From: Thiothrix eikelboomii
Lineage (GTDB): Bacteria; Pseudomonadota; Gammaproteobacteria; Thiotrichales; Thiotrichaceae
Direction: 5' to 3'
Length of the DNA stretch: 39,728 nucleotides
NCBI RefSeq assembly: GCF_900167255.1
Contig: NZ_FUYB01000026.1
Coordinates: 1 to 39,728, forward strand
The notes under the pieces are model-generated. The model made no database searches, was not told where the DNA came from, and was given only the letters and a program-made list of their open reading frames with translations. Below are positions 6,277 through 16,860 of this stretch, one piece after another (within the stretch, counting starts at the first letter, position 1; each line of letters opens with the position of its first letter). A program made the translations under genes and the position numbers.

Positions 6277-6538
6277 CGGTCACGTCCAATACTGTAATAC
6301 CTATTTGTTTAGCAACATTTATTAAGTTCTTATCTAAAGTCAGTAATAGACTACTCGTTAGTTCCGCACATTGAATGAGATAAGCATCATACGCATAAAT
6401 ATTAAAATTCTTTGTTATATGAAGAGTGCTTTCTAGCGGCACATCTATAAACTGTATGGGAATTGATTTGTAAATTTTTAATGCTTTTTCTGCCTCTGCT
6501 AAATCAATCATTCTTCTTTTGAACAGGGCTGAAAAAGC
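6263..6538 (-). pseudogene. PIN toxin copy 2, 5'-truncated
   Basis: Corresponds to residues 45-135 of the intact toxin (from AFSALFKRR to TDEAI). The first acidic active-site residues, D6 and E41, are missing; D95 and D113 equivalents remain. Upstream of the break the frame continues into the MITE for about 14 codons and meets a TAG with no usable start. An internal ATG at 6511 could start an 82-residue fragment, which would lack half the active site. Truncation was caused by the element at 6539-6654 or by a deletion beside it. Confidence 0.8.
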
Positions 6539-6654
6539 GGGTAGTGCATTAAACAGGTTGAAATCGATAGAAGCCTACACAGCTAAACTTACGTCGTGAT
6601 AAGGTTTAAATGTTAATAGACAGAAATCTTTTCAACTCCTTAAGCGCACTACCC
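6539..6654. mobile_element. MITE-like element (116 bp)
   Basis: Perfect 9-bp ends GGGTAGTGC / GCACTACCC with an extended imperfect inverted repeat (19 of 25 bases match, ending in GTTGAAA). No coding capacity. It joins directly to the truncated PIN toxin gene. No clear target-site duplication is visible (left flank gaaaaagc, right flank aaaaaatg), which suggests a later deletion on one side. Confidence 0.6.
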
Positions 6655-6706
6655 AAAAAATGACAATGACGTTATATATACAACCCAATAGGAGCATCTA
6701 CAATCA

Positions 6707-7012
6707 TTACTTCAGATTCCAAATAAGCTCCACCGCAGCATCTACAGTGGATTTTAGTGGATTCCTTTGACAGTAGTTATAGACATATAGCACAACAGAT
6801 TGGCTGTCCATTCCTTTTCCAACGTCAGAATTTGTCGCTATGTTATAACCAGTTAAAACACCAGCCAACCAGCCAGCGTTGGCAACCTTTTCCCATCCGT
6901 CCTTATCGAAATCATCAACATATACACCACAACTTTGACCTCCTTTTGCTGTGTATGCTTGGGCATTTCCCACTGCGAAAAATATAACTAATATAAATAG
7001 AATGTGCTTCAT
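6707..7012 (-). CDS. small exported protein (Rap1a/Tai-like)
   Basis: 101 residues with a clear signal peptide: MKHILFILVIFFAVGNAQA, cleavage expected after AQA at residue 19. The mature part has the sequence pattern CGVY..., GWLAGVLTGYNIAT, then VVLYVYNYCQRNPLKSTVDA, with Cys28 and a Cys near residue 81 that could form a disulfide. This pattern is shared by a group of small periplasmic proteins that includes Rap1a/Tai type VI immunity proteins; function in this case is not established. It starts 20 bp after a GTTAGGC integron-type core, as expected for a gene in a cassette. Confidence 0.7.
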   Translation of the reverse strand: MKHILFILVIFFAVGNAQAYTAKGGQSCGVYVDDFDKDGWEKVANAGWLAGVLTGYNIATNSDVGKGMDSQSVVLYVYNYCQRNPLKSTVDAAVELIWNLK

Positions 7013-7031
7013 TAATGTACCCTCGTTGTTG

Positions 7032-7050
7032 GCCTAACGTTTTGTTATGC
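7032..7050 (-). repeat. attC-type right simple site (L'-R')
   Basis: On the minus strand GCATAAC-AAAAC-GTTAGGC. The right box fits GTTRRRY exactly and the left box fits RYYYAAC with one mismatch, with a 5-nt spacer as in cassette attC sites. It lies between the stop of the AbiGi-like gene (7094) and the start of the small exported protein (7012). A matching left half (R''-L'') was not found in 7051-7093, so the full attC is either unusual or damaged. Confidence 0.45.
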
Positions 7051-7093
7051 TGCTAAACTATACAATTAAGTTTCCTATAATTTTCGTACCAAT

Positions 7094-7819
7094 TTATACA
7101 CGATTCGATAATGCACCAGCATAAGGTTGGGTTTTATCGCTAAGTTGCAGTGTCCATTCTGAATGTTTTAATTTTGATTTTAACTGATTGAATTTTTCTA
7201 TAATCATTTTAATTTCTTCATCTGTTTTAACATAAATGAACTCAATATCAGAATACTCAAACCTTAAAGGATAAGGCTTAAGCCTATTATTATATTTTTC
7301 CTTATTATTTATGAATGTCTTTCTGTTTAAAGAAATATAACCTCCACCAATTTTTTCCTTAGTAGGTATATAACGCCACTCGTTTTCATCTTTAAAGCAA
7401 AAGTTATCATGGTCAAAATAACTGTTGTATCCGGTCTCGTGCTTAGTGAAGCACTTAATTTGCATTATGGGCAGCCGAAGGTTTTTAGGAATTGCATCTT
7501 TTCCATGTTTTTGACGAGCTTTGAGTAGTGAAGCCAATCCTACTGCTGCTTGAGAATTTCTCTCAATATATAGTACTGGACTAAGCTCGTTAGTTATGGC
7601 CCATGTCTTTTTCATAGCAATGGCATATTTACCATAGGTTATGGTCTTAGAACTAAGCTCAGAATCCGTGAATTCACTAAAGCAGACCATTGGATGAGCT
7701 GCGCTTGAAACTATCTGATTCTTTTCACCAAAATACTCAGAACAATATCCAAGCATAAAAGAGCTTGATTCTAAAATAGAAATAATATTACTTAGCTCTT
7801 TTGTGAAATGAATGAGCAT
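7094..7819 (-). CDS. AbiGi-like abortive-infection protein
   Basis: 241 residues. The N-terminal part resembles the AbiGi family known from lactococcal abortive infection: LIHFTKELSNIISILESSSF, then AHPMVCFSEFTDSEL, then ITYGKYAIAMKKTWAI, then LSPVLYIERNSQAA. A later stretch, FCFKDENEWRYIP, is shared with many such proteins. In the AbiG system AbiGi is regarded as the antitoxin-like partner of AbiGii; no AbiGii is encoded nearby, so this is an orphan or a single-gene system. It starts 15 bp after an attC-like core (GTTATGC at 7841-7835), consistent with being a cassette gene. Base composition is AT-rich compared with the core genes to its right. Confidence 0.68.
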   Translation of the reverse strand: MLIHFTKELSNIISILESSSFMLGYCSEYFGEKNQIVSSAAHPMVCFSEFTDSELSSKTITYGKYAIAMKKTWAITNELSPVLYIERNSQAAVGLASLLKARQKHGKDAIPKNLRLPIMQIKCFTKHETGYNSYFDHDNFCFKDENEWRYIPTKEKIGGGYISLNRKTFINNKEKYNNRLKPYPLRFEYSDIEFIYVKTDEEIKMIIEKFNQLKSKLKHSEWTLQLSDKTQPYAGALSNRV

Positions 7820-7834
7820 TGTTTACTCTGTATT

Positions 7835-7937
7835 GCATAACAGTTTATTAGGCGGCATTCTGGAATATCAGGATAGGAAGCCTGTGCTCAATCAATGAGC
7901 ACATGCCGCGCCTATCTGGTTCGTCGAGAATTCTGCA
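7835..7937 (-). repeat. attC-like site D upstream of the AbiGi-like gene
   Basis: On the minus strand it ends with GCCTAAT-AAACT-GTTATGC, an L'-R' simple site with a 5-nt spacer. It contains nested stems: GATAGG/CCTATC (7872-7877 with 7911-7916) around a perfect GTGCTCA/TGAGCAC hairpin with a 5-nt loop (7884-7902), and an outer ATTCT/AGAAT. Its left part holds CTCGACGA, shared with sites A-C. The rest of the 7820-8120 gap shows nothing else that I can support. Confidence 0.45.
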
Positions 7938-8120
7938 TAGTTTGACATTATCATAAATCGTGTCCCCTAAATTCAGCTTATGTTAATGGATAAGAAGCAT
8001 ACACGAAGCCCCGCAGAACCAGCAACCACATATTCCTGTGAGTTCTGTGAAATTTACACGCTTTTTCTTGTTAAACGAGGTTAGGCACGCGACTTGGATG
8101 TGAAAGATGAGGGCTGTAAT

Positions 8121-8153
8121 AAAAAAGGGCAACTACTTGTGCAGATGCCCTTT
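8121..8153 (-). terminator. rho-independent terminator of eno
   Basis: Stem AAAGGGCA (8124-8131) with TGCCCTTT (8146-8153); on the minus strand the stem is followed by a run of T (complement of 8121-8126). It lies 23 bp after the eno stop and marks the border between the core operon and the accessory island. Confidence 0.8.
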
Positions 8154-8175
8154 ATGAATACTAAAGCGAATTTAA

Positions 8176-9477
<1,302 letters not shown>

Positions 9478-10311
9478 TTACAAAGTTTGTTCAATGAAGG
9501 GAGTCGATTTCACGACTCGATCCAGCGCCACGAGAGACTCTAGCAAAGCCTCCATTCTATCGAGTGGCCAAGAATTCGGACCATCACTCCACGCATGCAC
9601 GGGATCAGGATGCGACTCCATAAATAAACCGGCAATTCCAACCGCTACTGCAGCCCGTGCTAAGACAGGTACATGCTGGCGTTCACCACCCGATACACTG
9701 CCCTGCCCACCGGGTAATTGCACCGAATGCGTGGCATCAAATACTACTGGACAATGGGTAGCACGCATAATCGACAGGCTACGCATATCCGATACTAAAT
9801 TGTTATAACCAAAGGTATAGCCCCGCTCACAGACCATAATCTGCTGATTACCGACAGCTCGCGCTTTTTCAACCACATTGCCCATATCCCACGGCGCAAG
9901 GAATTGACCTTTTTTGATATTTACCGGTTTGCCAGTACGCGCCACACTTTGAATAAAATTCGTTTGGCGACACAGGAAAGCTGGTGTTTGCAAGACATCC
10001 ACCACACTGGCTACTTCATCCAGTGGTGTATCTTCATGTACATCCGTTAAAACGGGTACGCCCACCTCACGCTTCACGCGCTCGAGAATCCGCAAACCCT
10101 CCTCTATCCCCACTCCACGCCGACTGGTGTGCGAAGAACGATTGGCTTTATCAAATGAGGACTTGTAGATAAACGGCACACCTAAACGCGCCGTTAACTC
10201 TTTCAGCTGTTGGGCAGTTTCTAGTGCTAAGCCGTCACCTTCAATCGAGCACGGACCAGAGATCAAGAAAAACGGGCGATCTAAACCCACATCAAAACCA
10301 CATAACTGCAT
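9478..10311 (-). CDS. kdsA: 3-deoxy-8-phosphooctulonate (KDO-8-P) synthase
   Basis: 277 residues, normal length. Condenses phosphoenolpyruvate with arabinose 5-phosphate to KDO-8-phosphate for the lipopolysaccharide core, so the cell has an outer membrane. Seen: [34 protein letters not shown] (substrate-binding loop), [30 protein letters not shown] and [12 protein letters not shown]. The Cys at the start (PCSIE) is followed by His/Asp residues; whether the enzyme is metal-dependent cannot be decided by eye. It starts 2 bp after the pyrG stop with GGGGC in the end of pyrG as ribosome binding site. Confidence 0.97.
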   Translation of the reverse strand: MQLCGFDVGLDRPFFLISGPCSIEGDGLALETAQQLKELTARLGVPFIYKSSFDKANRSSHTSRRGVGIEEGLRILERVKREVGVPVLTDVHEDTPLDEVASVVDVLQTPAFLCRQTNFIQSVARTGKPVNIKKGQFLAPWDMGNVVEKARAVGNQQIMVCERGYTFGYNNLVSDMRSLSIMRATHCPVVFDATHSVQLPGGQGSVSGGERQHVPVLARAAVAVGIAGLFMESHPDPVHAWSDGPNSWPLDRMEALLESLVALDRVVKSTPFIEQTL

Positions 10312-10313
10312 AC

Positions 10314-12020
<1,707 letters not shown>

Positions 12021-12197
12021 CTAGTTTGCTAAAGCAACCCGCTGCTTGAAAAGTTTTTCTAAGGTTTTATTTTAAGCAACGGGCTTAGATCAAGCTTGAC
12101 TGCTCGCTTTGTCCTTGCTCCATCAATCGGAAAAGCCGCTTCAGCTGCTTCAGCTTTGCTAAACTACGCACTAGTTGACTTGCTAGCTTAAACCCCA

Positions 12198-14081
12198 ATG
12201 AAAACAACAACTGAACAGCGTCTCTACTTTGAACGCTTAGTGGCACGCGCTGAGCAAGAAATCAGTCAGCAGCCAGAGCAGTATAAACGCCGCCTGCAAA
12301 ACTTAGTCTATTTGGGCTATGCGGTCATTCTAGGCCTATTGGCTAGTTTAGTTTTATTAGCCGGAGGTACAATCTGGCTAGCCCTCAGTAGTTCGGCCTT
12401 ACTCCTGCTCTTGCTCAAAACCAAGCTGATTATTGTGCTGCTTGTCGTACTATGGGTATTAGTGCGCTCCGTTTTTATCAAACTCCCGCGTCCACAAGGC
12501 TATGCCTTAGAGCGTGATCGCTATCCGAGATTATGGGCAGAAGTCGATCAGCTTAGCAAAACCCTGAGCACGCCGCCGATTCATCAGATTCTGCTAAACG
12601 CTCAGATGAATGCTTCCCTAATACAAACCCCGCGCTTTGGCCTGCTTGGCCCTACCGAAAACACTTTAATCATTGGTTTAGAACTACTCTTAGCTCTGTC
12701 TACCCAGCAAGCTCGCTCGGTTTTAGCGCATGAACTGGCTCATCTTTCAGGCAATCACAGTAAGTTTGCGGGGAAAATTTATCGACTACGCCAGAACTGG
12801 TTCACTATTCACCAAGCCTTTATCCAAGCGAATGCTTGGGGGACTGAGATAATCAGGCATTTTTTTGCTTGGTATGCACCCTATTTCGCAGGTTATTCCT
12901 ATGCTTTGGCGCGGAATAATGAATATGAAGCGGATTATATTGCTAGCCGCTTAACCTCACGCGAGGCCGCCGCTTCCGCTTTAGTCGCCGTGAATGTCTT
13001 AGGTGAATTGACTCAGCAGCAATTCTGGACACCCCTGTTTACCCGACCTTATACCCAGTCCCAACCAGAGAGCCAGATCTATACACTGTTGCAGCAGTTT
13101 TACCAGCAAACGGAGGGCAATACAGAGGAATTTAAGCGCTATCTGCATAAGGCTTTACAGCGCCAAACAGAAATTAATGACACTCACCCTGCCTTAATGG
13201 AACGTTTAAAAGCACTAAAATTAGCGCATTTACCGGCTAGCCACTCTGACGCAACCCATGCTACTCACGAAGCCAAAGCCATTACTTGGCTTGAGCCGGA
13301 GCTAGCAACTGTCTTTAAGCATTTCAATCGGCAATGGGTCGATACTTATGGGGCGCATTGGGATGATTTACATGAACGCTCAAAGCTTGCACGCGAAACG
13401 GTGAATCAATTAAAAATGCGCCTTTATGAAGAGTTAAGTACGCATGAGCGCTGGCAACTGGCACAGCTTACTGACGAATATTTAATAGAACAAGATGCTT
13501 TACCGCTCTATCAGCACTATGCACAAGCGCATCCTGAACATCTCCAAGCCGATTTAGCAATAGGGCGACTCCTGCTAGAACGGGGTGACTCTAGTGGGAT
13601 TGCTTACTTAGAACAAGCCATGCGTGAGCCTAGCTTACAATTAGCTGCAGCAGAAACAGCTTGGCGGTTTTATAGTAAACAGCAGCAGACCGAGCACAGT
13701 AAACAGTGGTTAATTCAATTAGAAGCGGCAACTGATCGGCTGAATGCAGCACGCCAAGAGCGTGCTGAGCTACCAACCACAGCAACTTTAATTGAACCCA
13801 GCCTAGAGAGCCTCAGCCAGCTTAAACCCCTCGTCGCTAGCCTTGCTAAACACAAAAACGTCCAGGCGCTTTGGCTGGCAGAAAAACAAGTGGCATACTT
13901 TCCGAACTATCCGGTCTATGTCGTCGCAGTTAAAATTCGTGGGTTTGTGTTGAATCGGGAAAAACTCCAAGCCAAACTGCTCAACGAGCTAGACTCACCC
14001 ATTGATCTTTTCCTAATCAATAGCCTTGCGCACAAAAAGCTGTTTAAGCAAGCGAGTACTGTCGGGCGGCGGCTCGACTAA
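12198..14081 (+). CDS. membrane-bound M48-family metallopeptidase
   Basis: 627 residues. Two strongly hydrophobic stretches at about 46-95 anchor it. The zinc site is HELAH at 178-182 (SVLAHELAHLSGNH) with the third ligand in EYEADYIASRL, most likely E242. This is the HtpX/Ste24-like M48 pattern, so it likely degrades misfolded membrane or envelope proteins. A long helical C-terminal part (about 270-627) with HPALMERLKAL at about 333-343 and repeat-like helices (LAIGRLLLERGDSSGIAYLE) suggests a TPR-type scaffold. Divergent from pyrG across a 234-bp gap, which contains an imperfect CCCG..CGGG stem near 12030-12080 of unclear meaning. The 3' end meets the convergent DUF4166 gene with 4 bp overlap. 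Confidence 0.85.
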   Translation: MKTTTEQRLYFERLVARAEQEISQQPEQYKRRLQNLVYLGYAVILGLLASLVLLAGGTIWLALSSSALLLLLLKTKLIIVLLVVLWVLVRSVFIKLPRPQGYALERDRYPRLWAEVDQLSKTLSTPPIHQILLNAQMNASLIQTPRFGLLGPTENTLIIGLELLLALSTQQARSVLAHELAHLSGNHSKFAGKIYRLRQNWFTIHQAFIQANAWGTEIIRHFFAWYAPYFAGYSYALARNNEYEADYIASRLTSREAAASALVAVNVLGELTQQQFWTPLFTRPYTQSQPESQIYTLLQQFYQQTEGNTEEFKRYLHKALQRQTEINDTHPALMERLKALKLAHLPASHSDATHATHEAKAITWLEPELATVFKHFNRQWVDTYGAHWDDLHERSKLARETVNQLKMRLYEELSTHERWQLAQLTDEYLIEQDALPLYQHYAQAHPEHLQADLAIGRLLLERGDSSGIAYLEQAMREPSLQLAAAETAWRFYSKQQQTEHSKQWLIQLEAATDRLNAARQERAELPTTATLIEPSLESLSQLKPLVASLAKHKNVQALWLAEKQVAYFPNYPVYVVAVKIRGFVLNREKLQAKLLNELDSPIDLFLINSLAHKKLFKQASTVGRRLD

Positions 14082-14680
14082 AGCTGGGTTTGTGGCCGTG
14101 ATGCCTCAAGCTCTGTATGAAAGCGCCCTGTGTAACGATAAATTTGCCCAAACAGGGGATGCTGCAAGCGAAAATCCATCGTAAACTGCTTCGCATCCAC
14201 CCCGATTTCTTCAATGGTGGTATGCCCTAGAACTAGAGCTTCTGGAATCGGGATCAGCAGGCTGCCTAATTTTAGAATATAGGCACGACCTTCATAATAC
14301 AGCTTGCCATCCCGTACTGTGACCGCCATTTTCAAGCCCAAATAAGGCTTCACATATTCAATCAGTTCATTACCACCGACATAATGCCAATGACTATCAA
14401 AGGCCATGACCTGCTTAGGCAACTCTACCCGCCGCTGCCAGTATTGTTGCTCGCCCACCATCCATTTATACACTTGAGTGGGTACTTTTTGAGCGCGCTG
14501 ATTAATTAAAGTCCCGAATAAGCGTAAAACATTCAGCGGCCCTTGCATGGCGGTGGGATATTCAACAGTTAATATACCCAGATCACGATTCTTGGCGGCT
14601 GCATAATGTGCTTTTAAGGCGGGAGCTAGTGTCTCCCATTGTGCACCTAAGGCACGTTGCATGATTGAAACTTCAGTCAC
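14078..14680 (-). CDS. DUF4166 domain protein
   Basis: 200 residues starting at a GTG (14680) 3 bp after the stop of the upstream gene; an ATG six codons later (MQRALGAQW) is an alternative. The family shows an N-terminal helical part with a small beta-rich end: GLKMAVTVRDGKLYYEGRAY, then FTMDFRLQHPLFGQIYRYTG. Function is unknown. DUF4166 is often fused to or next to SDR and DUF2269/DoxX-like domains, and here it is the third gene of such a set, so the three probably act together at the membrane. Confidence 0.75.
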   Translation of the reverse strand: MTEVSIMQRALGAQWETLAPALKAHYAAAKNRDLGILTVEYPTAMQGPLNVLRLFGTLINQRAQKVPTQVYKWMVGEQQYWQRRVELPKQVMAFDSHWHYVGGNELIEYVKPYLGLKMAVTVRDGKLYYEGRAYILKLGSLLIPIPEALVLGHTTIEEIGVDAKQFTMDFRLQHPLFGQIYRYTGRFHTELEASRPQTQL

Positions 14681-14683
14681 GAT

Positions 14684-15154
14684 TCAAATGCTCCCGCTCG
14701 ATTTGAACACCATTAACCAAACGACTAACAGCATGGCAATAAAGGCCGGAACACCCAGCCAAAACCAATAGCGAGCATAACGCCAATAAAGTGCAGGCAA
14801 TTCCGTTTGCTTAGCTAAGGCTTGCTCTGAGAGTTTACGCATCTGAATTTGCAGCCAGACCACAGGCAACCAGCAAGCTCCCGCCAGCATATATAAACCC
14901 AAGCTCAGCATGATCCAAGGTGTAGTCAATGGATAGTTTAAAAGATACACCAGCCATAACCCACTAATTGGCTGGAAGATCACAGTGGGTGTCGTAAATA
15001 ACCAATCGGCCAGCACTACATGTCGATTAGTCACAGCAATATGGGCCAGATTACCACTGCGATCCGCCATCCATTTATAAAAAGCACTTCCTAAGCCAGT
15101 ACCAAAGAGCAGTACCATACTGAGAATATGTAGATATTTAAGCGTCAGATACAT
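14684..15154 (-). CDS. DUF2269 family membrane protein
   Basis: 156 residues with four hydrophobic segments: KYLHILSMVLLFGTGLGSAF at the N-terminus, PTVIFQPISGLWLVYLL, IMLSLGLYMLAGACWLPVVW, and FWLGVPAFIAMLLVVWLMVF at the C-terminus. The conserved His in YLHI and HRHVV-like region (TNRHVVLADWL) could bind a cofactor; this is a guess from the DUF2269 pattern. The start ATG overlaps the stop of the SDR gene as TGATG, so translation is coupled. A TTG one codon earlier is possible. Confidence 0.75.
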   Translation of the reverse strand: MYLTLKYLHILSMVLLFGTGLGSAFYKWMADRSGNLAHIAVTNRHVVLADWLFTTPTVIFQPISGLWLVYLLNYPLTTPWIMLSLGLYMLAGACWLPVVWLQIQMRKLSEQALAKQTELPALYWRYARYWFWLGVPAFIAMLLVVWLMVFKSSGSI

Positions 15155-15984
15155 CAACTTGACTGGCCTAATTCAAGCGGCATCCGCCCTAAAAACTGCT
15201 TGATACCCTCAACCTCAGCAACACTGCCTTTTTCTAACATGCGCATATTGTCGGGGTGTAAAACCGGAATCAACTTATGCCCTAACTGAGCCGAGAGCAT
15301 CACCAAAGACCAAGAAATCGAAACTGTTGGCGCTGGCTTTTTACCTTGCTGAGCGCGCAAGGCTTGTAACCAAGTTTCTAGGGTATATTGCTTAGGCCCC
15401 ACCACATCTAAAACTTGATGGGTCGGTTGAGCGGTTAAGCAACGCAGCACGGTAGCCACCACATCACTGACATTCACTGGCTGAATCCGCTGCTGCCCCC
15501 CACCGGGTAGGCTAATCACCGGTAAAGCCGCTAAGCGCCGAAACATAGCATCACTCGCCCCGCCTGGTCCATACACCAAAGAAGGGCGTAAAATAAACCA
15601 AGCCAGCTTAGAAGCTTTTAAACCATCATCAGCGGCTTTTTTACTGAGTTGATAAGCTGCAAAGGCTTGTTCATCCACACCTAAAGCAGAGATTTGAATG
15701 ACACGCTTCACCCCTTGCTGTTCACTGGCTTTAAATAAAGCCAAAGGTGCGCGTGTATGTAGATTTTCAAAAGATTGCCCGCGAGTTTCAGCAATAATAC
15801 CCACGGCATTAATCACTACCTCAACCCCCGCCAAATAAGGCAGCCATTGCTCCGGTTTAAGCAGGGTATTGAAATCCATTCCATAGCGGCGCGCAATCGG
15901 CACCACCTCATGACCTGCTTGCTGAAGTGCCTGTTGAATCGCCCCGCCAATAAAACCACTTGCACCCGTTACTAGAATTTTCAT
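15154..15984 (-). CDS. NAD(P)-binding SDR-family protein (atypical, NDUFA9-like)
   Basis: 276 residues. The N-terminal Rossmann motif is MKILVTGASGFIGGAIQQAL (GxxGxxG) and the catalytic-type YxxxK is in YQLSKKAADD. FILRPSLVYGPGG is typical of extended/atypical SDRs that act on nucleotide sugars or bind NAD(P)H structurally, like the NDUFA9 group. First gene of the SDR-DUF2269-DUF4166 operon, with ribosome binding site AAAGGAG in front of the ATG. The substrate is unknown. Confidence 0.85.
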   Translation of the reverse strand: MKILVTGASGFIGGAIQQALQQAGHEVVPIARRYGMDFNTLLKPEQWLPYLAGVEVVINAVGIIAETRGQSFENLHTRAPLALFKASEQQGVKRVIQISALGVDEQAFAAYQLSKKAADDGLKASKLAWFILRPSLVYGPGGASDAMFRRLAALPVISLPGGGQQRIQPVNVSDVVATVLRCLTAQPTHQVLDVVGPKQYTLETWLQALRAQQGKKPAPTVSISWSLVMLSAQLGHKLIPVLHPDNMRMLEKGSVAEVEGIKQFLGRMPLELGQSS

Positions 15985-16054
15985 AGCTGCTCCTTTTTAT
16001 ATCATGCCAAGTCAGATTAGGTGATACTAGGCTAATTAGCCTCTGTTTTGATCC

Positions 16055-16852
16055 TTAATCTTGAGCGTGGAGGCTAATAAATTCACGTAACTGCTTTAAG
16101 CAAGCCTCAGGCGCTTCGATAGGTAGCATATGCCCTGCTGCTAACTCGGACTGGCTTTGCACCTGTGGTAAACACTCTGCTAATCTGCGGCCTGCTTTTA
16201 AAGGCGTCATACGATCATACTGCCCAAAGATTAATTGCGTCGGAGCGGTGATTTGCTGAGCGGCCTGCTCACCCTTGATATAAGCCTGACACGCGGCTAA
16301 ATCGGTCGCTAAGGGATTATGTTGCATAATCTGCCCCGCAATCGCCAAAGGTGCTAAGCCCGGTATCTGCGAACGACCCAACTGATAAGCTTCACCAAAG
16401 CCCCAACTGAGCATCGCTGCTACCGCTGCAGCTTGATGGCTCGTCGCTAATTGCAAGAGTTGCGCATTCACCGGAATCGCCGCACCTGTCGCCAGCAAAC
16501 TAATTGAACGCACTCGCTCCACGTGGCGAGCAGCCGCTTCTAAAGCGACTAAAGCACCTTGTGAATGCCCGACTAAGCTCAATTTTTCCACTTGCAACTG
16601 ATCCAATAACTGCCATAGCCAATCGGCAGTCGCTTCAATCGAAGTTAAAGCTTGCCCAGCTGACAAACTATGCGCGGGAAAATCCGGTGCAAGCACTGAA
16701 AATCCATGAAACGCAAACCAGCGAGTTTGTAGCTGCCAAGCCCGATGATCCATGCCACTGCCATGTAAAAATACAAGGGTGGGTAAACTCGCATCAAAAT
16801 CTTTACCCCCAGTGCCAACATAAATCCTTGCACTTGCTAACTCTAAATACAT
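16055..16852 (-). CDS. alpha/beta hydrolase
   Basis: 265 residues from ATG 16852, chosen because AGGAGG lies 4 nt upstream, within the end of metY; an ATG at 16876 would add 8 residues inside metY. The catalytic triad is Ser in LVGHSQGALVALEAA, Asp in FGQYDRMTPL and His in AAGHMLPIEAPE. The oxyanion region is LHGSGMDHRAWQLQ. Esterase/lipase or C-C hydrolase activity is likely but the substrate is unknown. It lies directly after metY, probably as one transcript. Confidence 0.87.
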   Translation of the reverse strand: MYLELASARIYVGTGGKDFDASLPTLVFLHGSGMDHRAWQLQTRWFAFHGFSVLAPDFPAHSLSAGQALTSIEATADWLWQLLDQLQVEKLSLVGHSQGALVALEAAARHVERVRSISLLATGAAIPVNAQLLQLATSHQAAAVAAMLSWGFGEAYQLGRSQIPGLAPLAIAGQIMQHNPLATDLAACQAYIKGEQAAQQITAPTQLIFGQYDRMTPLKAGRRLAECLPQVQSQSELAAGHMLPIEAPEACLKQLREFISLHAQD

Positions 16853-16860
16853 GACGCCTC

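Larger units (their letters stand above)
6009..6538. repeat. segmental duplication of the PIN/Phd cassette
   Basis: About 530 bp closely matching 4075-4613, from inside the attC-like site through the antitoxin and two thirds of the toxin. By eye the protein-level differences are 4 of 75 residues in the antitoxin and 6 of 82 in the shared toxin part. The match ends abruptly at 6538/6539 where a MITE-like element begins. The orientation is direct, so homologous recombination between copies could delete the brnTA module between them. Confidence 0.8.

Noticed and set aside
1-8120. Integron integrase or phage integrase gene
   Set aside because: No tyrosine recombinase signature was found in any frame of the island, so none is claimed.
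12030-12080. Imperfect inverted repeat between pyrG and the M48 peptidase gene
   Set aside because: Short arms with mismatches and no T run; too weak to call a terminator or operator.
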